From NCBI GenBank assembly GCA_047972415.1, contig JBKEAN010000196.1:1-11472 (forward strand): 11,472 nt of DNA, in the 5' to 3' direction. How positions within the stretch are numbered: position 1 is the stretch's first letter; each line of letters starts with the position of its first letter. Below the pieces are notes generated by a model that was not told where the DNA came from, ran no database searches, and saw only the letters and a list, made by a program, of their open reading frames with translations. Origin of the DNA: Mangrovibacterium sp047972415 (lineage in GTDB: Bacteria > Bacteroidota > Bacteroidia > Bacteroidales > Prolixibacteraceae). Both the position numbers and the translations under genes were made by a program. Below are positions 1-6,742 of this stretch, one piece after another.

Positions 1-204
1 AACCTTGGTACGCACGATATGTTTATTTCCGAAGTGGTCAACGTTATTGCTGATGAGCGTTACCTTGATCCGGAAACCGGTGCTTTCAGCCTGAAAAAGG
101 CGAACCCGATTTGTTATGTTCACGGACATTATTTTAAAGTGGGCGAACAAATCGGCAAATTTGGCTGGTCGGTGGAAAAGAAGAAAAAGAAGACTGATCA
201 TTAG
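1..204 (+). CDS. Flavin reductase-like FMN-binding protein, C-terminal part
   Basis: Frame 1 is open from the left edge to TAG at 202-204 and gives the last 67 residues of a protein whose start lies outside the window. The stretch LGTHDMFISEVVNV, then a Y-L-D motif, then ICYVHGHYF and IGKFGWSV, matches the C-terminal end of flavin reductase-like / flavoredoxin FMN-binding proteins. In these, the HD-[ML]-F-[IV]-[AG]-E-V strand is part of the split-barrel flavin-binding fold and the closing G-K-F-G-[FWY]-S segment is typical. Such proteins are cytoplasmic, bind FMN and carry out NAD(P)H-dependent flavin reduction or related electron transfer; the substrate cannot be told from this fragment. It ends in a lysine-rich tail (five lysines in a row, then TDH). 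The last codons and stop fall inside the first unit of the repeat block that follows. Confidence 0.8.
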   Translation, partial: NLGTHDMFISEVVNVIADERYLDPETGAFSLKKANPICYVHGHYFKVGEQIGKFGWSVEKKKKKTDH

Positions 205-302
205 GTGGTCATTAGGTGGCCATTAGATAGTCTTAGGTGGTCATTAGTGGTCATTAATTGTGAAAAAAATGACAACTGAATGACCACTGAATGACCACTG
301 AA
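199..302. repeat. 11-bp repeat block with inverted arms (potential long hairpin)
   Basis: Six head-to-tail units of 10-11 bp start at 199, 210, 221, 232, 242 and 252. The type unit is CATTAGGTGGT; later copies lose one base or drift. After an A-rich spacer (261-269), three units of TGACCACTGAA follow at 270, 281 and 292; these are close to the reverse complement of the first set. The best arms pair 237-255 with 279-298 (one bulged base), leaving a 23-nt loop. The first unit contains the stop codon of the upstream gene and the last ends 27 bp before the dcp start. No T-run follows the right arm, so it is not a classical intrinsic terminator. It may end or protect the upstream transcript, be a phased protein-binding array (11 bp is close to one helical turn), or be slippage debris. 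Confidence 0.75.
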
Positions 303-329
303 TGTCCTTCAACTTAAACAACAACACAA

Positions 330-2384
330 ATGGATACAAACACAAGCCTTGCGCCGAACCCACTGTTGCAGCCGTTTAACACGCTGCATGATACGGCACC
401 CTTCACCAAAATAAAAAACGAACATTACCTGCCGGCTTTCAACGAAGCTGTGGCGCTGGCCAGGGCCGATATGCAAGCAATAATTGATAACCGGGAGGTT
501 CCGGATTTTGCCAATTCGATTGAGGCAATGGAAAGAATGGGCGAAAAGCTGGGCATTATACAAGGTATCTTTTTCAACCTAAACTCGGCCGAAACCAATG
601 ACGAGATGCAGCAAATTGCCCAGGAAGTAGCGCCCTTATTATCCGAATTCGGGAACGACATCAGTCTGAACCCCGGTTTGTTTGCCCGGGTAAAAATGGT
701 GTACGAGCAAAAGGACAGGCTGGCGTTGACGGCAGAACAGGAAACCCTGCTTGAAAATACCTACCAGGCTTTTGTTCGCAACGGAGCCAACCTGAGCGAG
801 ACCGATAAAGAAACTTATCGCAAAATAACCTCAGAATTGAGTAAGCTGGGCTTGCAGTTTTCGCAAAACGTATTGGCCGAAACCAACGCTTTTGAGTTGC
901 ACCTGACCGACGAAGCCGAGCTGGGCGGATTGCCCACTTTTGTGCGCGATGCTGCTGCGTTTCAGGCCAAACAAAAGGAAAAGGAAGGTTGGCTGTTCGG
1001 GTTGCAACAGCCCAGTTTTTTGCCTTTTATGAAGTACTCGGAACGGCGCGATTTGCGCGAAAAGTTGTTCCGTGCCTCGGCCTGCAAAGGAAACCAAAAC
1101 AATGACCGCGATAACAAAGCTATCGTTAAAAAAATACTCGAACTCAAGCTCCAAAAGGCTAAGCTGCTGGGCTATCAGTCGCACGCCCAATACAAGCTGG
1201 CACGCCGCATGGCCGAAACGCCCGAGCGCGTAAACAATTTTCTGAACGACTTGCACCAGGCCTCGAAACCTGCCGCCAATACCGAACTGGCCGAGGTGCG
1301 CCAGTTTGCGCGTGACCTTGGTTTTGATGGGGAAATTGAGCGCTGGGACTGGGCTTTCTATTCGGAAAAACTGAAAAATGCACGCTACGGGTTCAACGAG
1401 GAGGAAGTAAAACCTTATTTTAAATTGGAGAATGTGGGCAGCGGGGTTTTCGGCCTTGCCAAACAGTTATACGAGCTTGAATTTAGAGAGACAGGCGAAA
1501 TTGAAGTTTATCATCCCGACGTGAAGGTTTACGAAGTGTTTGACGGGAACGGCGATTTTCTCGCGGTTTTCTATGCCGATTTTTTCCCGCGCGAAGGGAA
1601 ACGCCCGGGTGCCTGGATGACCGATTACCGCTCGCAATATATGGAGGACGGTGTAAACAAACGGCCCCATATCAGCATTGTATGCAACTTTACCAAGCCA
1701 ACTTCTACCACGCCTTCGTTGCTTACTTTTGACGAGGTGACCACTTTCCTTCACGAGTTTGGACACGCACTGCACGGTATGCTCAGCCAGTGTCGGTACC
1801 CCGGAACATCCGGAACAAACGTTTACCAGGATTTTGTGGAACTGCCCTCACAAATGCACGAAAACTGGGCTTACGAAAAAACCTGGCTCGACCAGTTTGC
1901 CGTTCATTTTGAAACCGGCGAAAAACTACCCGAAGAACTCATCCAAAAATTGGTTGCATCCAAAAATTTTCAGGCGGGTTATTTTCAGGAGCGGCAGCTG
2001 AGCTTTGGGATGCTGGACATGGCCTACCACACAAAAACGGAACCGATGACCGAAAGCATTGCCGAATTTGAAACCCGTGTTATGAAACCCACCGAGCTGC
2101 TGGTGCCCGTTGAAGGGGCGCTGATGAGTACTGCCTTTTCACATATTTTTGCGGGAGGATACGATGCCGGTTACTACAGTTACAAGTGGGCCGAAGTGCT
2201 GGATGCCGATGCTTATTCGGTTTTCCAAAAGAATGGTATCTTCGATCGGGCAACAGCCGACTCGTTCCGGGAAAACATTCTGGAAAAAGGCGGAAGTGAG
2301 CACCCAATGACACTGTACAAGCGTTTCCGTGGACAGGAACCGAGTGTTGACGCCCTGCTCGAACGCAGCGGATTGAAGCAATAA
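330..2384 (+). CDS. dcp: Peptidyl-dipeptidase Dcp (M3 family zinc metallopeptidase)
   Basis: A 684-residue protein of the M3A thimet-oligopeptidase family, close to the length of E. coli Dcp (about 680). It should cleave dipeptides from the C-terminus of short peptides, completing intracellular protein turnover. The zinc site is visible: H475-E476-F-G-H479 supplies two histidine ligands and the catalytic glutamate, and E504 in the FVELPSQ motif is the expected third ligand. The N-terminal opening (NPLLQPFNTLHDTAPFTKI) and the helical region to about residue 210 follow the Dcp pattern, as does the C-terminal AGGYDAGYYSYKWAEVLDADAY segment that helps bind the peptide. There is no signal peptide or lipobox, so a cytoplasmic location is likely. 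The ATG at 330 fits the family N-terminus and no Shine-Dalgarno sequence is seen. The gene appears monocistronic, bounded by the repeat block and by a terminator 27 bp after the stop. The related oligopeptidase A (PrlC) is a less likely alternative name. Confidence 0.93.
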   Translation: MDTNTSLAPNPLLQPFNTLHDTAPFTKIKNEHYLPAFNEAVALARADMQAIIDNREVPDFANSIEAMERMGEKLGIIQGIFFNLNSAETNDEMQQIAQEVAPLLSEFGNDISLNPGLFARVKMVYEQKDRLALTAEQETLLENTYQAFVRNGANLSETDKETYRKITSELSKLGLQFSQNVLAETNAFELHLTDEAELGGLPTFVRDAAAFQAKQKEKEGWLFGLQQPSFLPFMKYSERRDLREKLFRASACKGNQNNDRDNKAIVKKILELKLQKAKLLGYQSHAQYKLARRMAETPERVNNFLNDLHQASKPAANTELAEVRQFARDLGFDGEIERWDWAFYSEKLKNARYGFNEEEVKPYFKLENVGSGVFGLAKQLYELEFRETGEIEVYHPDVKVYEVFDGNGDFLAVFYADFFPREGKRPGAWMTDYRSQYMEDGVNKRPHISIVCNFTKPTSTTPSLLTFDEVTTFLHEFGHALHGMLSQCRYPGTSGTNVYQDFVELPSQMHENWAYEKTWLDQFAVHFETGEKLPEELIQKLVASKNFQAGYFQERQLSFGMLDMAYHTKTEPMTESIAEFETRVMKPTELLVPVEGALMSTAFSHIFAGGYDAGYYSYKWAEVLDADAYSVFQKNGIFDRATADSFRENILEKGGSEHPMTLYKRFRGQEPSVDALLERSGLKQ

Positions 2385-2410
2385 CCAGTAGATTTCTACT
2401 GTAAAATGAA

Positions 2411-2441
2411 AAAAAGTCGTTTGGATAGCAAGCGGCTTTTT
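2411..2441 (+). terminator. Intrinsic terminator of dcp
   Basis: AAAAAGTCG (2411-2419) pairs with CGGCTTTTT (2433-2441) around a 13-nt loop and ends in a T-run, 27 bp after the dcp stop. The one non-Watson-Crick pair is G-U when read on the plus strand but A-C on the minus strand, so the hairpin is built for plus-strand transcripts. Confidence 0.7.
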
Positions 2442-2456
2442 CGGCTCAAACTAGCA

Positions 2457-2650
2457 ATAAAAAAGAAAAGCAAGCACCTCTGTGCTTGCCTTCCAACCTT
2501 TTCTCTCTCTGTGTATGTATGAAAAAACTCTGTTTCTGTTTTCGTTTCCTGGCTTCGAGGTAAACGATGTTTATCTTATTTCAACTACTGTGCCAGAAAT
2601 AGCTTTTGTACCGCAAAACAGGGCCTTATTAAGAATTGTTAAGAACAGTT
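2457..2650 (-). ncRNA. Candidate structured small RNA, copy 1 (unassigned family)
   Basis: This is the left copy of a diverged tandem duplication; the right copy is at 2672-2862. Shared with that copy, at nearly equal spacing, are an AATTCTTAA block (minus strand; 2629-2637), a TGGCACAGTAGTTGAA block (2580-2595), a block at 2507-2533 containing CATACATACACAGAGAGA, and a terminator hairpin. Between the second and third blocks lies a hairpin at 2542-2567 (TCGTTT-CCT with AGG-AAACGA, one bulge). Copy 2 has a different-sequence hairpin in the same place. The minus strand is preferred because the 3' hairpin is followed there by a strong T-run (TTTTCTTTTTT), whereas the plus strand has none. The 5' end and promoter are not evident, so the boundary near 2650 is approximate. 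No protein reading is conserved between copies. I recognise no known RNA family. Confidence 0.4.
2459..2489 (-). terminator. Intrinsic terminator of candidate RNA copy 1
   Basis: GCAAGCAC (2470-2477) and GTGCTTGC (2482-2489) form a perfect 8-bp stem with loop CTCT. On the minus strand it is followed by TTTTCTTTTTT (2469 down to 2459). The plus-strand side has no T-run directly after the stem. Confidence 0.65.
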
Positions 2651-2671
2651 TAATTTTCATTGACACTTTAT

Positions 2672-2862
2672 TAAGAAAAGCAAGCGCCTCTGCGCTTGCT
2701 TTTACGTCTCTCTGTGTATGTATGAAAAAAACTCTGTTTGCGATTGCTTGCCCGCTGTGTTCGGACAAACAGTTTAAAGTAGGTTTCAACTACTGTGCCA
2801 AAGTGAGGGCAGACGAAATTATTGGAGGCAGTTTTAAGAATTATTTAGAAACTTGTTCTTAA
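2672..2862 (-). ncRNA. Candidate structured small RNA, copy 2 (unassigned family)
   Basis: This is the right copy of the tandem element, about 205-210 bp from copy 1. It carries the same blocks: AATTCTTAA (2834-2842, minus strand), TGGCACAGTAGTTGAA (2785-2800), the block at 2710-2739 with CATACATACACAGAGAGA, and the 3' terminator hairpin. Spacing between the first two blocks is 42 nt in both copies; between the second and third it is 62 versus 63 nt. The hairpin at 2746-2770 (GTTTGTCC with GGGCAAGC on the minus strand, 9-nt loop) occupies the position of the unrelated-sequence hairpin in copy 1. Two of its pairs are G-U wobbles only on the minus strand, which supports that orientation. The 5' end is unresolved. 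It lies head-to-head with the receptor gene at 2951. A decayed duplicated intergenic element remains an alternative. Confidence 0.4.
2673..2703 (-). terminator. Terminator of candidate RNA copy 2 (could act both ways)
   Basis: GCAAGCGC (2680-2687) and GCGCTTGC (2692-2699) form an 8-bp stem with the same CTCT loop as copy 1. Flanking AAAA and TTTT (2676-2679 and 2700-2703) can extend it to 12 bp. Relative to copy 1, one A-T pair in the stem is a G-C pair here, a compensatory double change that keeps pairing. The minus strand continues with TTTTCTTAA. Confidence 0.6.
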
Positions 2863-2892
2863 AGTTGAGGGTTGAAATACTGCTGTCCTGAT

Positions 2893-2940
2893 TTTTTCGT
2901 TTTTCTGTTGAGGGTTTTCCGTTCAACTCAACACGAAAAA
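2893..2940. promoter_or_regulatory. Long imperfect hairpin just upstream of the receptor start
   Basis: TTTTTCGT (2893-2900) pairs with ACGAAAAA (2933-2940), and GTTGAG (2907-2912) pairs with CTCAAC (2927-2932). There is a 6-nt bulge on the left arm and a 14-nt loop. The structure ends 10 nt before the ATG at 2951. GTTGAGGGTT occurs both here (2907-2916) and at 2864-2873. It could influence translation of the receptor, be an operator between the two divergent units, or be fortuitous. I see no clear TAnnTTTG promoter element for the receptor gene in this stretch. Confidence 0.35.
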
Positions 2941-2950
2941 GCGCGAAGCT

Positions 2951-5623
2951 ATGAGAACAAGAAACAGCAGCAGGCACAGCAGCAATCGCATCATCAAATT
3001 CGTTGTGCTGGGAATCATTTTGATAATAGCCCAACCAGCAGAAGCATTTCGTTTGCCCTGGCAAAAAAGGGGCTCGTCGCAAAAAAGGTCGCAACCAAAG
3101 CAACAGCCTGCGGTGATTGACGGACGTGTAACAGAAGAGGAGTTTGCCGAGCCGCTCGAAAAAGCAATTGTCCAAATCCGGGGTAGCCGCGTGTACACGG
3201 TCACCAACCGTTTTGGTTATTTTAAAATGAAACTGCCACCAGCTTTTTTTGAATTAGAGACCATTCATCCAGGTATTTACAGCGAGTTTTGCAATGTAAC
3301 AACCTACGACGGAATTTATACTCCCATTGGTGCCGTCCGGCTCGAACCTGTTTCGGTAGGACGCTTGCAGCAACGCGCAATTGCCGCCCGGGTGGCCCCG
3401 TTGCAGCATCCTGCTTTCAGCCGGAATACGCCGGTTCTGGATATGATGAACCAAGCCGGAAGCGCCAATTTTAACGAACTGTTTACAGGACAGCCTTCGG
3501 TTTACCAAATTGAGAACGGAGGTGGCTACAACAGCTCCGAAATCCGGGTTCGCGGGTTTGCTTCCAATCAAAATCAGTTGGTTTTCAATGGCATCAGTAT
3601 GAATAACCCAGAAACGGGACAAATGAATACCCCGCTTTTCACAGGGATGAATGACTGGGGGCACCAGGTGCAGTTTACTTCGGGAGTGGCTTCGGGCAAG
3701 CAAAGCGAGCTGGGACAAACCAGCCTGATAAACATATTACCGTTTATGCCCGATAAAGAATTCGGGGTGAATGTGCTCGCATCAACCGGGGCGAATGGTT
3801 ACCTGAAAACGGCCGCCACAGTTCACTCGGGTCTTAGCCGGAACAAGTTTGCCTTCAGCCTGAAACTGGATCGAACGGGTGGAGACGGTATTGGCGATTT
3901 CACGGGCTTTGATAGTTACGGTGTGTACATCAACCTGTACAAAGAATACAATCACATGCACCACTTTTTGTTGACAAACACCATGCGAACCTGGCAAGCC
4001 GACCTGCGCACCCGCCCCGATTCGGTATCGCGCATCGCCAGTTTTGGTGTGGATCACAACAGTGGTTGGGGATTGATGGACAACCGGGAAACCGGGTGGA
4101 ACAGTAGTTTTGGTATTGCCAACCTAACCACGTTTACCCACTATTGGCACTTGCGGGTGAAGTCGAAGTTGGTGAGCCAATTGTATGTTGAGTTGGGAAA
4201 CAGCGCGGCAACAACACCGCAAGGTTATCTTGAGGGAACAGAACCCGGACAAATTCCGTCGACCGACCGCGGATTGATTGATTTTGACGCTATTGCAGCC
4301 TATAACTCGGAAATGACTATCTCGGAAAACGACGGTGTTTCAATCCGGGCCGATGTTGTCCGTTCGACCCGCCTAGGGTTGCAAAGCCAGTATATTCATG
4401 AGTTCAGCAAAGAAAGCAGCCTGTTTCTTTCGTTTGATTTGGAGCAATATGCAGCCGACCACTTTGGTGCCCTGGCCAATTTGTTGGGAGCTTCGGGCTT
4501 TACCTCTGTTGCCGATGTGAACGGGACTGGTGCAGCCGTGGAAAACCTGTTACAAAGTGCCTTTCTTCCTAAAACAAACGCGGCCGATAAAATTGATCAC
4601 AGCTACCGGGCAATTATCCGGAAAGGCGGATTGGCAGGGAAGATACAGAAAACAGGTAGTCAGGCTTTTGCTTATGCCGAGGCAGCTTTATATTTAAAGA
4701 GTTTGAACAGAGAAGACGATTTTAATTACCTGAGCGGAAGCAACCAGGTAAACCGAAAACAGCTGGATCAGTTGGGGTGGCGTATAGCAGCCGGACTCAC
4801 CTACCGGCTAAGTGAGCAGCAATCGCTTCGACTCAACTCCGGCGCGTCCAGCTCTCCGGCCCGGTTCGATATTGTATTTCCGGCAAAGGATAATTGGGAA
4901 AACACGTCGGCCCAAAACCAAAACCTGTATAGCGGCGATTTGGCATGGGTACTCAGTAGCGGACGCTTCTTTTTGTCGCTGCGGGGCTATGCCATGTGCC
5001 AGCAGGAGCGGACTGATATTCAACGCATCGGATTAAACGAAAGTGAAACTTTTGCCGTATTGTCGGGCTTAAATCAGTTTCACCGTGGAGCCGAGTTTAG
5101 CGGGCAAATGAAATACTTTAAACGCTACAATCTGTATGTTTCCGCATCGTATGGTAAATGGACTTTCGTAGACGGGGGAGTAGTTGCTATTTACGACGCT
5201 GATAACCAATTGGTGAGCACAGCCGATTTGGCATTGAAAGGCTACAACACGGATAACAGTCCGCCACTGAGCCTGTATGTTAAAAACGAATTTAACCTGT
5301 TAAAAGGCTTGGAATTGAATGTAAATTACTATCGCTCGTTCGAAAGTTATGCACCCATGCTAGTACACGATTTCGACAATACTGCAACACCCGATCAATT
5401 GAAGTTGCCTGCTTTTGACCGCCTTGGAGCCGGGCTTAACTATTACCACGAGTTCCGGAACCGGCGAACGCTGCATGTGTTTGCCGACGTGCAAAACCTA
5501 CTGGGCAGTAAATACATTAACCAGCTGTTTACCAATGTTTCCGGAACGGCAGAATTTGGTCAAAACCAAGCGCTTTATGGCAGTAGTACGAGCTGGCGCG
5601 CCGGGTTTAGTTTCAGTTTTTAA
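2951..5623 (+). CDS. TonB-dependent outer-membrane receptor (no adjacent SusD)
   Basis: An 890-residue outer-membrane beta-barrel receptor that should import an unknown ligand using TonB energy. Residues 1-32 form a signal peptide: basic start, hydrophobic core at about 14-27, likely cleavage after AEA (residue 32). A short basic, Gln/Ser-rich linker follows, then a carboxypeptidase-regulatory-like beta-sandwich (about 53-125). The plug domain (about 150-260) shows NELFTGQPSVYQIENGGGYN followed by IRVRGF and the N-G-I-S-M-N-N-P segment, a pattern typical of Bacteroidota receptors. The remainder has alternating aromatic barrel strands and ends in WRAGFSFSF, with the terminal phenylalanine expected of proteins handled by the Bam complex. 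There is no STN domain and no SusD partner next to it, so it is not a SusC-type pair and should not signal to the sigma/FecR system downstream. The usual plug-end motif GGTINI reads QTSLINI here. Ligand unknown; metal chelate, vitamin or peptide import are all possible. Confidence 0.88.
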   Translation: MRTRNSSRHSSNRIIKFVVLGIILIIAQPAEAFRLPWQKRGSSQKRSQPKQQPAVIDGRVTEEEFAEPLEKAIVQIRGSRVYTVTNRFGYFKMKLPPAFFELETIHPGIYSEFCNVTTYDGIYTPIGAVRLEPVSVGRLQQRAIAARVAPLQHPAFSRNTPVLDMMNQAGSANFNELFTGQPSVYQIENGGGYNSSEIRVRGFASNQNQLVFNGISMNNPETGQMNTPLFTGMNDWGHQVQFTSGVASGKQSELGQTSLINILPFMPDKEFGVNVLASTGANGYLKTAATVHSGLSRNKFAFSLKLDRTGGDGIGDFTGFDSYGVYINLYKEYNHMHHFLLTNTMRTWQADLRTRPDSVSRIASFGVDHNSGWGLMDNRETGWNSSFGIANLTTFTHYWHLRVKSKLVSQLYVELGNSAATTPQGYLEGTEPGQIPSTDRGLIDFDAIAAYNSEMTISENDGVSIRADVVRSTRLGLQSQYIHEFSKESSLFLSFDLEQYAADHFGALANLLGASGFTSVADVNGTGAAVENLLQSAFLPKTNAADKIDHSYRAIIRKGGLAGKIQKTGSQAFAYAEAALYLKSLNREDDFNYLSGSNQVNRKQLDQLGWRIAAGLTYRLSEQQSLRLNSGASSSPARFDIVFPAKDNWENTSAQNQNLYSGDLAWVLSSGRFFLSLRGYAMCQQERTDIQRIGLNESETFAVLSGLNQFHRGAEFSGQMKYFKRYNLYVSASYGKWTFVDGGVVAIYDADNQLVSTADLALKGYNTDNSPPLSLYVKNEFNLLKGLELNVNYYRSFESYAPMLVHDFDNTATPDQLKLPAFDRLGAGLNYYHEFRNRRTLHVFADVQNLLGSKYINQLFTNVSGTAEFGQNQALYGSSTSWRAGFSFSF

Positions 5624-5726
5624 ACGCAAAAGTTTAAAAAAGAGGGAGAAAGGGTGTGAGAGTGAGAAGCCGAAAGATGCAGCCGGTTCTTTAATTTTCA
5701 ACCTTTTTCAACACTTCAACCTTCTT

Positions 5727-6467
5727 CTATACAAACATCAGCCGGGCAATCTCAACCGATATTTTGCTGATATTCTGGAACAAGAAATTGGAAAAAGTTT
5801 CGTGTGCCGATTCGTCGGATTTGTCGGAGATGATACGGATAACCGAGCAGGGCACATTGTAGTCATTGGCTACCTGGGCAATGGCGGCTCCTTCCATTTC
5901 GGTGCAAAGCGCTTCGGGAAAGATATTGGCAATTCGTTCGCGGCCTTTCTCGCTGGCTATAAACTGGTCGCCCGTGCCAATGGTTCCGATGTGGATTTTT
6001 GGGTTGTACTCGGTTGAAATATCGGGGTAGCGTTTCGAGTGCAGGTTGAATACAAACTGTTTTACGGCTTCGAGTGCACGCTTTTGAGCGCCGCTTTTAA
6101 CCGGGAACCTGAATTTTTTGTAAAACGGTGCTTCCAGGTGGTGAAAACCATCCAACCGGCTCAAATCCACATCGTGCTGAACCAGCATATCGGCCACCAC
6201 AATGTCGCCAATTTCCAGTTGGTCTTTCAACGAACCGGCCAGCCCGATAAACACCAGTTGTTCAACTTCAAACTTATTAATGAGGGTAGTTGCAGTTGAG
6301 GCCGCAGCCACTTTTCCCCAACCCGAGAGGCACAATACCACTTCTTTGCCGCCAATGGCCCCTTCGTAAAACTCGCGGACTCCGAGTTTGGTAACTTTCA
6401 GGTTTTCGATGGTATCAACCAGCAGGATGATTTCTTCGCGCATGGCTGCAATTAAACCGGTTTTCAT
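5727..6467 (-). CDS. mtnN: 5'-methylthioadenosine/S-adenosylhomocysteine nucleosidase
   Basis: A 246-residue cytoplasmic nucleosidase of the PNP/UDP phosphorylase superfamily. It splits adenine from S-adenosylhomocysteine and 5'-methylthioadenosine, removing inhibitors of methyltransferases and polyamine synthesis. The N-terminus MKTGLIAAMREE aligns with E. coli MtnN and places the catalytic acid at E12. TEMEGAAIAQV gives the ribose-binding E192 (E. coli E174), and IISDKSD gives the catalytic aspartate D215 (E. coli D197). The frame is open further upstream, but the ATG at 6467 is chosen because homology begins there and the promoter at 6503-6533 lies inside the longer reading. It is about 14 residues longer than the E. 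coli enzyme, probably from a loop near residues 105-158. Futalosine hydrolase is a paralogue in the same superfamily and a less likely alternative. It is single-gene, convergent with the receptor (103 bp between stops); no strong shared terminator is seen between them. Confidence 0.87.
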   Translation of the reverse strand: MKTGLIAAMREEIILLVDTIENLKVTKLGVREFYEGAIGGKEVVLCLSGWGKVAAASTATTLINKFEVEQLVFIGLAGSLKDQLEIGDIVVADMLVQHDVDLSRLDGFHHLEAPFYKKFRFPVKSGAQKRALEAVKQFVFNLHSKRYPDISTEYNPKIHIGTIGTGDQFIASEKGRERIANIFPEALCTEMEGAAIAQVANDYNVPCSVIRIISDKSDESAHETFSNFLFQNISKISVEIARLMFV

Positions 6468-6502
6468 ACAATACAGGTGTTTTGGGGTTATTAACGGGGA
6501 AT

Positions 6503-6533
6503 CAAATTTATCAGAATTTGTGTATTTCAGCAA
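6503..6533 (-). promoter_or_regulatory. Promoter of mtnN (Bacteroidota type)
   Basis: On the minus strand, TAAATTTG (6510 down to 6503) is a perfect match to the TAnnTTTG -7 element of the Bacteroidota primary sigma factor. A TTG at 6533-6531 starts 23 bp upstream, near the expected -33 position. The start of transcription would lie near 6496-6498, giving a leader of about 30 nt before the ATG at 6467. Confidence 0.6.
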
Positions 6534-6665
6534 GTGCAAAATGGAATTGATGAAAAGTAGTGACAAAACATGTTGACATGAAGAGCTTTCGGTTGAATTT
6601 TCGGTGTCAGCTAAAAATAGCGGTATTCCCGGGTCGCGAAAACCTGGCGTGACAGCGGTAACAAT

Positions 6666-6691
6666 GCAGTTGTACAAGCTGCTTTTTATTT
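6666..6691 (+). terminator. Possible weak intrinsic terminator
   Basis: GCAG (6666-6669) pairs with CTGC (6679-6682), with two further TT/AA pairs possible across a bulged G around GTAC. The run TTTTTATTTTT follows at once. The stem is short, and no gene on the plus strand upstream needs it, so it may be chance or may shield the sigma operon from readthrough antisense to mtnN. Confidence 0.25.
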
Positions 6692-6714
6692 TTCAGGTAG
6701 AAAAATAAACTGAT

Positions 6715-6722
6715 TATATTTG
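6715..6722 (+). promoter_or_regulatory. Promoter -7 element of the sigma-factor operon
   Basis: TATATTTG exactly fits TAnnTTTG. No convincing -33 TTTG lies 19-26 bp upstream; the region is a T-rich tract. Transcription would begin near 6728-6730, only about 14 nt before the GTG start at 6743. A housekeeping-type promoter here means the signalling operon would be transcribed at a basal level without its own sigma factor. Confidence 0.45.
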
Positions 6723-6742
6723 TTACGAGTCAAATCTACGTT

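Noticed and set aside
199..302. CRISPR array
   Set aside because: Units are contiguous 10-11-mers without spacers, and part of the array is inverted.
2571..2789. A 72-residue minus-strand open frame
   Set aside because: It spans the terminator of copy 2 and joins unrelated parts of the two copies; this is not consistent with a conserved gene.
2482..2862. A 126-residue open reading frame on the plus strand through both repeat copies
   Set aside because: The repeated block TTCAACTACTGTGCCA falls in different reading frames in the two copies (STTVP versus FNYCAK), and the A-run differs in length, so no protein is conserved. It begins inside a terminator stem and resembles no known family.
2457..2862. 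Insertion sequence or transposon remnant
   Set aside because: No transposase fragment, terminal inverted repeats or target duplication are visible; the conserved features are spaced blocks and hairpins.
5624..5726. Shared bidirectional terminator between the receptor and nucleosidase genes
   Set aside because: Only a 5-bp TAAAC/GTTTA stem near 5623-5638 and scattered GTTGAA repeats on the minus strand were found, with no convincing stem plus T-run.
5415..6017. A 200-residue plus-strand open frame over the receptor end and the nucleosidase
   Set aside because: It crosses the convergent ends of two well-supported genes in another frame and strand, with no recognisable domain.
6468..6677. A 70-residue N-terminal extension of the nucleosidase
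   Set aside because: Homology starts exactly at the methionine encoded at 6467, and the likely promoter lies within the extension.
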